Of a stretch of DNA of 51,317 nucleotides, positions 45,799 to 51,317 are shown piece after piece. Within the stretch, counting starts at the first letter, position 1. Each line of letters starts with the position of its first letter. Source of the DNA: Methanoculleus sp. (lineage in GTDB: Archaea; Halobacteriota; Methanomicrobia; Methanomicrobiales; Methanoculleaceae); assembly GCF_020696975.1 (NCBI RefSeq), contig NZ_JAJGBK010000009.1, forward strand, positions 1 to 51,317. Direction: 5' to 3'. The notes below the pieces were generated by a model. The model was not told the DNA's origin and did not search any database. It worked only from the letters and a program-made list of their open reading frames with translations. Position numbers and translations under genes: made by a program.

Positions 45799-45954
45799 AT
45801 CGTTACAGTTGCTCCAGCATCCCAACCTATTACCAGCAGGCAACCTTTATTCCAAGACTCAAGCCCAAACCCTAACTTTCCATTACCTACCCGCCCAAAC
45901 ACCCCTCCGTCTCTCACACTCCCATGCTTTATTGACACCTCACGACGCACTACT
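45799..45954 (+). promoter_or_regulatory. Region upstream of the RecJ-like gene, with TATA-like box
   Basis: CTTTATTGA at about 45927-45935 is centred roughly 25 nt before ATG 45955, suitable for a leaderless transcript. The rest is C-rich and has no gene. Confidence 0.45.
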
Positions 45955-47358
45955 ATGGAGATGGGCCTCGAAACAGATGTGCGGAGAGCGGCAGACATCA
46001 TCCTTGATGCGGACACGGTGACGATCGTCTCCCACATCGACGCCGACGGCATCAGCACGGAGTCGATCCTCGCGCAGGCACTCACCCGCGAGGGCATGCC
46101 GGTCGACTCCGTCTTCGTCCGCCAGCTCGAACCGATGGCGATGCGCCACGTCCGAAAGGACAGGTCGCTGAAACTCTTCACCGACCTCGGTGCCGGCCAG
46201 CAGGGTCTCCTTGAGGAGCACGGGCTCTCGGTGGACGAAGTCCTCATCCTCGACCACCACGTCAGCCAGCCCTGCGGCACGGCCTACCCCCAGGTGAACA
46301 GCCTCGATCACGGCGTCACCCGCATGAGCGCCGCCGGGATCGCTTATCTGGTTGCAAAGGCAATCGACCCGACAGGCACCGACCTTGCGAAACTCGCCGT
46401 CGTCGGGAACGTCGGGGACATGATGGCCAGAGAGAACTGCGGGCTGGTCGGCCCGGCGCGCGAGATCGTCCAGGACGGCGTGGAGTACGGCAATATCGTC
46501 GTGCAGGACCGGGACTTAAACTGCTACGGGACGTCCACCCGCCCGATCCACATCTGCCTGGGCTACTGTGACGATCCCTACATCGACGGGATCTCGAACA
46601 ACCCAAACGCGGCGCTCCGGTTCCTTGAGAGGCTCGGTGTCGAACTGAAGAACCCACGGGGCGGATGGCTCGTCTGGGAGGAACTCCCGTTTGAGGACCG
46701 GCGCACGATCATCAGTGCCCTCGTCCAGCAGCTCATCGCACACGGGAGGGAAACCGACCGCTTGCTCGCCGAGACCTACATCTTCCCCGACGAGCCGGAA
46801 CGGACACCGCTCCGGAACGCCTCTGAGTACGCCACCCTCTTGAACGCCTGCGGCCGGTGGGCAAAGCCCGGTATCGGGGGGAGGATCTGCCGCGGGGAGC
46901 GCGGGGACGCGTACCGTGATGCGGGGCACATGCTCAGCCATCACCGGACGATCATCCGCGACCTGCTCCAGTACATCCTTGATGCCGGGGTGACCGAGTT
47001 ATCCCACCTCCAGTACATCCACACCGGCGACCGGTTCCCCGACACCATCGTCGGTATCGGGGCAGGGATGGCGCTCTCCAAGCTGAACTGGAAGAAACCC
47101 ATGATGGTGCTCGCCGCGATGGTGGACGAGCCGGAGGTCACGAAGGTCTCGATGCGGACGAACGAGTGGGCGCTCGGCCAGGGGGTCGACCTTCAGGAAG
47201 CGCTCGTCGAGGCATCGGCAGCGGTGGGCGGCGCAGGCGGCGGGCACCGGATCGCCGCCGGGGCATTCATCCCCCGCGAGAGAGAGGAGGAATTTATTGA
47301 TGGTGTCAACCGAATACTCAAGAGACAGTTCGCTTCGGCGAATCCGGACAATTGCTGA
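45955..47358 (+). CDS. RecJ-like DHH-family phosphoesterase/nuclease
   Basis: A 467-residue DHH-DHHA1 protein. SHIDADG (H27, D29, D31) and LDHHVSQ (D100, H101, H102) bind the metals, GNVGDMM follows, and the DHHA1 motif GGAGGGHRIAAGA lies near the C-terminus. Archaeal relatives (RecJ1/GAN type) degrade single-stranded DNA or RNA and associate with the replisome. It overlaps the PUA gene by 59 nt, an unusually long same-strand overlap. TATA box upstream suggests a leaderless start. Confidence 0.9.
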   Translation: MEMGLETDVRRAADIILDADTVTIVSHIDADGISTESILAQALTREGMPVDSVFVRQLEPMAMRHVRKDRSLKLFTDLGAGQQGLLEEHGLSVDEVLILDHHVSQPCGTAYPQVNSLDHGVTRMSAAGIAYLVAKAIDPTGTDLAKLAVVGNVGDMMARENCGLVGPAREIVQDGVEYGNIVVQDRDLNCYGTSTRPIHICLGYCDDPYIDGISNNPNAALRFLERLGVELKNPRGGWLVWEELPFEDRRTIISALVQQLIAHGRETDRLLAETYIFPDEPERTPLRNASEYATLLNACGRWAKPGIGGRICRGERGDAYRDAGHMLSHHRTIIRDLLQYILDAGVTELSHLQYIHTGDRFPDTIVGIGAGMALSKLNWKKPMMVLAAMVDEPEVTKVSMRTNEWALGQGVDLQEALVEASAAVGGAGGGHRIAAGAFIPREREEEFIDGVNRILKRQFASANPDNC

Positions 47359-47800
47359 CTTCCAGTTCGGTGCCGGGGCCGGAGTTGCGGTATTCCCCGA
47401 CGAATGCACCTTCCAGTTCTCCACGACGGGGCGCATCCGTCAGGTGCGGCTCGGAAAGGAGAGGCTTGCAACCGTCAGGGCACAGGACGGCCGCCTGACC
47501 CTCGGGATCACCGGAGCGGCGCGGCTTTGCGCTCATCTTGCCCCCCCGGCCTACCGGGTGACGGTGCAGGAGGACGTGGCGCCGTTCGTCGCGGACGGGA
47601 AGAACGCGATGGCAAAGCACGTTCTCGCTGCCGACGAAGGCATCCGCCCCGGCGACGAGGTGCTGGTGGTGACCGCCGGCGACGTGCTCCTCGCCACCGG
47701 GGGAGCCCTGCTCTCCGGCCGGGAGATGCTGGCATTTAATTACGGTGTAGCGGTAAAAGTACGACAGGGAAGGGGATCAGAATGTTTCCAGGCAAGATAA
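47300..47800 (+). CDS. PUA-domain protein (archaeosine-TGT/pseudouridine-synthase type)
   Basis: A 166-residue protein with a C-terminal PUA RNA-binding domain (VTVQEDVAPFVADGKNAMAKHVLAADEGIRPGDEVLVV...) preceded by a small beta-rich domain, as in stand-alone archaeal PUA proteins. ATG 47300 follows GAGAGGAGG by about 10 nt. It starts inside the RecJ-like gene and overlaps NAC by 19 nt, so the run is translationally coupled. Probably binds tRNA or rRNA. Confidence 0.82.
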   Translation: MVSTEYSRDSSLRRIRTIADFQFGAGAGVAVFPDECTFQFSTTGRIRQVRLGKERLATVRAQDGRLTLGITGAARLCAHLAPPAYRVTVQEDVAPFVADGKNAMAKHVLAADEGIRPGDEVLVVTAGDVLLATGGALLSGREMLAFNYGVAVKVRQGRGSECFQAR

Positions 47801-48123
47801 ACCCAAAAAAGATGAAGCAGATGATGAAGCAGATGGGCATGGAGATGGAGGAGATCGAGGGCGTTGAGAAGGTGGTTATCTACACGCCCGCGGGAAACTA
47901 CGTCTTTGACGATGCCCAGGTCGTCGCGACGACGATGCAGGGGGTCACCACCTACCAGCTCACCGGGGAGGCCCGGTTCGAGGAGGCTATCCCGGAGATC
48001 CCCGACGACGACGTCGCTCTCGTCGCATCCCAGACCGGAGCGGCGGAAGAGGTTGCGAGAGCGGCGCTCATCGAGACCCGCGGTGATATCGCCGAGGCAA
48101 TCCTGAAACTCTCGCAGCAATGA
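47782..48123 (+). CDS. nac: Nascent polypeptide-associated complex protein
   Basis: A 113-residue archaeal NAC. The NAC beta barrel (EIEGVEKVVIYTPAGNYVFDDAQVVATTMQGVTTYQLTG) is followed by a UBA domain (DVALVASQTGAAEEVARAALIETRGDIAEAILKL). It dimerises on the ribosome exit site. A Met/Lys-rich N-terminus MFPGKINPKKMKQMMKQMGM is typical. Overlaps neighbouring genes on both sides. Confidence 0.95.
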   Translation: MFPGKINPKKMKQMMKQMGMEMEEIEGVEKVVIYTPAGNYVFDDAQVVATTMQGVTTYQLTGEARFEEAIPEIPDDDVALVASQTGAAEEVARAALIETRGDIAEAILKLSQQ

Positions 48124-48845
48124 TCGAGACGGGCGAACGTCTCCTGCTCGTCAGTGAGGACCGCGAGTACTTCGTAACGGCAGGCGAGGGCCAGTTCTCG
48201 ACCGACCGCGGGATGATCGACCGCGGGGCGCTCGTGGGCATGAGCCCCGGAGACGAGATCCGGACCCACCTCAACGTCCCGTTCAGGGTCCTGCGTCCCC
48301 GGCCGACCGACTTCTTCGTTCATGCGAAACGGAGCGGAGCACCCATGCTCCCGAAGGATATCGGGATCGTCATCGCCTACACGGGGATGAACCGCGAGGA
48401 CGCGGTCCTTGATTCCGGCACAGGGAGCGGAGTCGCCGCGATCTACTTTGGAAAGATCGCCCGCGAGGTGAAGACCTACGAGGTGCGCCCGGAGTTTGCC
48501 CGGCTCGCGGAGAAGAACGTCAGGGACGCCCGCCTCGATAACGTCGAGGTGGTCGCGGCCGATATGCTCGAAGCAACCGGCAAGTTCGATGTCGTCCACC
48601 TGGACCTCACGATAACCGCGGCACACGTGGAGCATGCCTTCTCGCTCCTTTTGCCCGGCGGCTACCTCGCCTGCTACACGCCGTTTCTCGAGCACACGTT
48701 CACCGCGCTCGATGCCGCAACGCCGCTCTTCCGCGACGTCCACTGTTACGAGTGCATGGAGCGGGAACTGACGCGCTCCGCCCGGGGAACCCGGCCGTCG
48801 ACAAGGGTCGCCCACAGCGGCTACGTCACGATTGCACGAAAATAG
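48120..48845 (+). CDS. trmI: tRNA (adenine-N1)-methyltransferase TrmI
   Basis: A 241-residue class I SAM methyltransferase of the TrmI/Trm61 family that makes m1A57/m1A58 in the tRNA T loop. An N-terminal beta domain is followed by KDIGIVIAYTGMNREDAVLDSGTGSGVAAIYF and VVHLDLTITAAHVEHAF. The NAC stop overlaps its start by 4 nt. Forms a homotetramer in archaea. Confidence 0.92.
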   Translation: MIETGERLLLVSEDREYFVTAGEGQFSTDRGMIDRGALVGMSPGDEIRTHLNVPFRVLRPRPTDFFVHAKRSGAPMLPKDIGIVIAYTGMNREDAVLDSGTGSGVAAIYFGKIAREVKTYEVRPEFARLAEKNVRDARLDNVEVVAADMLEATGKFDVVHLDLTITAAHVEHAFSLLLPGGYLACYTPFLEHTFTALDAATPLFRDVHCYECMERELTRSARGTRPSTRVAHSGYVTIARK

Positions 48846-48849
48846 AGAG

Positions 48850-49038
48850 TTAATACTCCTTCAGCGGGCGTTCCCACCCGGTGTAGCCGCAGTAGATACA
48901 GCAGTCGCCGCCGCATTGCCTGCACTTCTGTGCGGGCTGCGGCACCATCACCGTGCCTTTTTTGTTGCAGTACAGACAGCCAAGCCCATCGCAGTGGCAG
49001 CAGGTCTCAGGGGCGTATGTTTCCGGATCTTCCGACAT
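48850..49038 (-). CDS. Small double zinc-ribbon protein
   Basis: A 62-residue protein with two cysteine clusters, CCHCDGLGCLYC and CRQCGGDCCIYC, resembling the CxxCxGxG zinc fingers of DnaJ. No other domain. Convergent with trmI, 4 bp apart. May be a nucleic-acid or protein-binding factor; function unknown. Confidence 0.7.
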   Translation of the reverse strand: MSEDPETYAPETCCHCDGLGCLYCNKKGTVMVPQPAQKCRQCGGDCCIYCGYTGWERPLKEY

Positions 49039-49223
49039 GAACTCTCCTTCCCGTGTAGTGTTAGGAGGGGGAGATGAGAAAGGTTGTTGTGCATGGGATC
49101 GGAAAAAAGGTATTAGTGGATGTGCGGTGAACCATTATTCTTGAGAGAAGAGGGGCTTTCCCTGAACCCGGCGACGGTCCGGGACGAGCCGGCAGGAGAC
49201 GGGCCCCGGAAGGTAGCCACACG

Positions 49224-50120
49224 ATGTACCATATTATATCGATCCGCGATCTTGAACGAAAAGAACTCGATTACCTGCTGGACCGGGCGCAGGAGTTTGA
49301 TACCGGGAACTACCAGCCCCGGATGCTTGAGGACAAACTTGCGGCGCTCCTCTTCTTCGAACCCAGCACCCGGACAAGGATGTCGTTTGCGACGGCCATG
49401 GCACGGCTCGGCGGACGGTCGATCAGCGTGGACTCCGTGGAGGCGAGTTCCATCGTCAAGGGGGAGACACTGGCCGACACCATCCGGGTGGTGAGCGGCT
49501 ATGCAGACGCCATTGTCCTGCGCCACCCGAAGGAGGGGGCGGCGAGGCTCGCAAGCGAGTTCGCCTCGGTCCCGGTCATCAACGCAGGGGACGGCGCGGG
49601 GCAGCACCCAAGCCAGACACTCCTCGACCTCTACACCATCCGGCAGTCGATGCCGATCAAGGGGCTCGACGTCGGGCTATTAGGGGATCTCCGCTACGGC
49701 AGGACCGCGCACTCGCTGGCCCTCGCCCTCTCCCTCTACGGCGTCACGCTCCACACGATCGCGCCGGGAGGGCTCGAGATGCCGGCAAACATCACCCTCG
49801 AACTTCGGGAGCGCGGGATGGAGGTCGTCGAGCACGAGGATGTCGAGGAGGTGGTCCGGGACCTCGACGTCCTCTACGTTACGAGGATCCAGCGCGAGCG
49901 GTTCCCGGACTCGGCATCGTATTACAACGTCGCGTCCAGTTACCGGATAACACCCGACCTCCTTGCCGGCGTCCGGGATCACCTGATGATCCTCCACCCT
50001 CTCCCCCGCGCCGGGGAGATCGACCCGGCGGTAGATCAGACGCCGTATGCGCGCTACTTTGAGCAGGCGAGGAACGGTGTCCCCGTCAGGATGGCGCTCC
50101 TCCACGAGGTGATGAAGTGA
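49224..50120 (+). CDS. pyrB: Aspartate carbamoyltransferase catalytic subunit
   Basis: A 298-residue ATCase catalytic chain. The carbamoyl-phosphate loop FEPSTRTRMSF lies near 45-55, HPKEGAARLA follows, and HPLPRAGEID is near the C-terminus. It makes carbamoyl aspartate in pyrimidine synthesis. It overlaps pyrI by 4 nt (GTGA), forming the usual pyrBI pair. The 185-bp region upstream shows no clear TATA box. Confidence 0.96.
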   Translation: MYHIISIRDLERKELDYLLDRAQEFDTGNYQPRMLEDKLAALLFFEPSTRTRMSFATAMARLGGRSISVDSVEASSIVKGETLADTIRVVSGYADAIVLRHPKEGAARLASEFASVPVINAGDGAGQHPSQTLLDLYTIRQSMPIKGLDVGLLGDLRYGRTAHSLALALSLYGVTLHTIAPGGLEMPANITLELRERGMEVVEHEDVEEVVRDLDVLYVTRIQRERFPDSASYYNVASSYRITPDLLAGVRDHLMILHPLPRAGEIDPAVDQTPYARYFEQARNGVPVRMALLHEVMK

Positions 50121-50584
50121 CCAGGAAAGACCCATCAGGCGGGCTGATCATCAGCCCGATCAAGAACGGCACCGTCATCGACCACATCACGGCCGGTGAG
50201 GCGTTAAACGTTCTGCGGATACTCGGCATCACCGGGTCGACGCGGGAGTGTCTGAGTATCGCTACGAACGTCAAAAGCAAGCGGATGGGGAGGAAGGATA
50301 TCGTCAAGATCGAGAACCGCGAACTCTGCACGGAGGAGGTCGACCGGATCGCCCTGCTTGCGCCGCAGGCAAAGATCAACATCATCCGGGACTTCCAGGT
50401 CGTGGAGAAGAAGGGCGTGGAGATCCCGAAAGTCCTCAAAGGCGTGGTCAGGTGCCCGAACCCCGGCTGCATCACGAACGCAAACGAGCCTGTCGAGAGC
50501 ACGTTCGAGGTGCTTCCAAAAGGGCTGCACTGCCTCTACTGCGACTGGCTGGTTAAGAACGATATCGCAAGCCACATCATCTGA
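50117..50584 (+). CDS. pyrI: Aspartate carbamoyltransferase regulatory subunit
   Basis: A 155-residue regulatory chain. The nucleotide-binding domain (residues 10-100, with GTVIDHITAGEALNVLRIL) and a zinc domain with C113, C118, C139 and C142 are intact, so holoenzyme assembly and allosteric control by CTP/ATP are expected. Starts with GTG overlapping pyrB. The 3' end overlaps coaD by 8 nt tail to tail. Confidence 0.96.
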   Translation: MTRKDPSGGLIISPIKNGTVIDHITAGEALNVLRILGITGSTRECLSIATNVKSKRMGRKDIVKIENRELCTEEVDRIALLAPQAKINIIRDFQVVEKKGVEIPKVLKGVVRCPNPGCITNANEPVESTFEVLPKGLHCLYCDWLVKNDIASHII

Positions 50585-51035
50585 TCAGGCGCCCGTGCCG
50601 GTCGATCTCCCCCCGGCAGATCCGGGTGCTCGAGATCCGCCGGCCATCTTCGGCGAGGACGCACGAGATCTCGTGAAGATCCACTTTTTTTCGCCCCCGC
50701 TGCCGCCGGAGGTCGTTGATCTCCACGGCAACCGGGAAGGTCTCCTCGGAGACGACGAGGATATCGAAGTCCGTATCAAGGGCGCTGCCGTAGCGGTCGG
50801 TGAGCGGCTCGACCTTCCACGCTGCGGTATAACCGTGCTCGCGGACGAATGACGCAATGTTTTCCAGCCGTTCGCTGTAGGAGTGGACGGGGTGCACCTT
50901 TACGCCGGCAAACTCGTCGGTCGTCAGCCCGATGATCACCTCTCCGTCAGGCCCGGCGAGCTCAAAGGAACGGGCGAGGAGTTTCCGGTGCCCGGCATGC
51001 AGGGGATCGAACGTCCCCCCGACCATCACTTTCAT
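50577..51035 (-). CDS. coaD: Archaeal phosphopantetheine adenylyltransferase
   Basis: A 152-residue nucleotidyltransferase. GGTFDPLHAGHRKLL (HxGH at H13-H16) and SSTRICRGEI carry the ATP-binding motifs. It converts 4'-phosphopantetheine to dephospho-CoA. I chose ATG 51035 because the family begins with KVMVGGTFDPLH; the extra 40 residues of the longer frame are unlikely. Convergent with pyrI. Confidence 0.93.
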   Translation of the reverse strand: MKVMVGGTFDPLHAGHRKLLARSFELAGPDGEVIIGLTTDEFAGVKVHPVHSYSERLENIASFVREHGYTAAWKVEPLTDRYGSALDTDFDILVVSEETFPVAVEINDLRRQRGRKKVDLHEISCVLAEDGRRISSTRICRGEIDRHGRLIR

Positions 51036-51114
51036 CTGGAGGCGTTTGCCGTGAGGGGTTTTATGGGTAGTGGTTGGGGGCGGAAGAAGGGGGAAAGTCA
51101 AACGGCTGACGATA

Positions 51115-51317
51115 GAGAAACCCGTGCAGTTGGACCGTGGGGTATCGCCACGCACTGCCCCCGCCCTATGGTGTGGGGTGCGATGGGCCGCAGGGCCGGA
51201 GCATGAGCACCGCTAGGTGCAGAGGAGGAGGCCGAAGGCCGGGCGGGGTGGGGGTGACACAAGAAGTTTGGATCGTTGGGAGAGCAGTGCAAATCTGTGT
51301 GAGTTGAGACAGGGGAG
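51115..51317. repeat. Dispersed MITE-like element, second copy cut by the window edge
   Basis: Homologous to 45524-45798 in the same orientation. Shared segments include TATCGCCAC at 51143-51151, CACTGCCCCCGCCC, the GCACC-GCTA-GGTGC hairpin at 51207-51220, the GGCCGAAGGCC stretch, and GTTGAGACAGGGGAG at the last bases. The left end GTTGGACCGTGGGGTATCGC is the inverted counterpart of the right end of copy 1. The 9-bp stem near the left end of copy 1 is largely lost here. The window stops where the right-hand hairpin and inverted repeat should follow. Confidence 0.7.

Overview
The window looks like a chromosomal segment of a GC-rich methanogenic archaeon. Topoisomerase VI, RNase P proteins Rpp30 and Pop5, SDO1, Pcc1, RpoP, eL15, eL43, proteasome alpha, archaeal NAC and BRE/TATA-type promoters show that it is archaeal. 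MfnB (methanofuran biosynthesis) points to a methanogen. The gene content and order recall Methanomicrobiales, with Methanoculleus the closest guess; this placement is inference from familiarity, not a search.

Layout. 1-7635 is a minus-strand surface-glycan region. It holds a nonulosonic (sialic-type) acid set (a DUF115/Maf-like protein, NeuB, and a NeuA-phosphatase fusion), a methyltransferase, and a GDP-6-deoxyhexose set (Gmd, a glycosyltransferase, Fcl). Two stretches of it are visibly AT-richer than the rest of the window. 8027-10782 is a small accessory patch with a HAD hydrolase, a cyclase-family hydrolase, a MntA antitoxin beside a broken HepT toxin gene, and a HicAB pair. 10985-13048 is a divergent hcp/hxlR unit with tandem palindromes between the genes. 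13122-17573 is an operon of a membrane protein, hisS, top6B and top6A. 17621-21659 runs from larB and nadM into an unrecognised coiled-coil/membrane-protein locus. 21772-30745 holds a YchF-like GTPase, membrane proteins, valS, tmk, a HisA-related protein and mfnB. 30749-35739 holds guaB, a two-winged-helix regulator with a small-heat-shock-like partner, a PflX-type radical SAM protein, a PP2C phosphatase and a HEAT-repeat protein.

35996-36532 (minus) holds a 41-residue leaderless membrane peptide gene, tRNA-Asp and an intron-containing tRNA-Tyr. An isopropylmalate/citramalate synthase with an unresolved 5' end follows. 38407-43246 (minus) is the archaeal RNA-processing/proteasome superoperon: eL15, rnp3, rnp2, psmA, sdo1, eL43, rpoP, imp4-like, pcc1 and pfdB. 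It lacks the exosome genes often found between sdo1 and eL43, and a promoter sits at that junction. moaC and nnr follow. 45955-48845 is a tightly overlapping run of a RecJ-like DHH protein, a PUA protein, NAC and TrmI. pyrB-pyrI and coaD close the window.

The most unusual non-coding feature is a dispersed element of about 275 bp. It is seen once in full (about 45524-45798) and once cut by the window edge (51115-51317). It has imperfect terminal inverted repeats of roughly 34 bp and several internal hairpins, and looks like a MITE-like or structured repeat. Most transcription units have recognisable TATA boxes, and several promoters place the start codon about 27 nt downstream, implying leaderless mRNAs.
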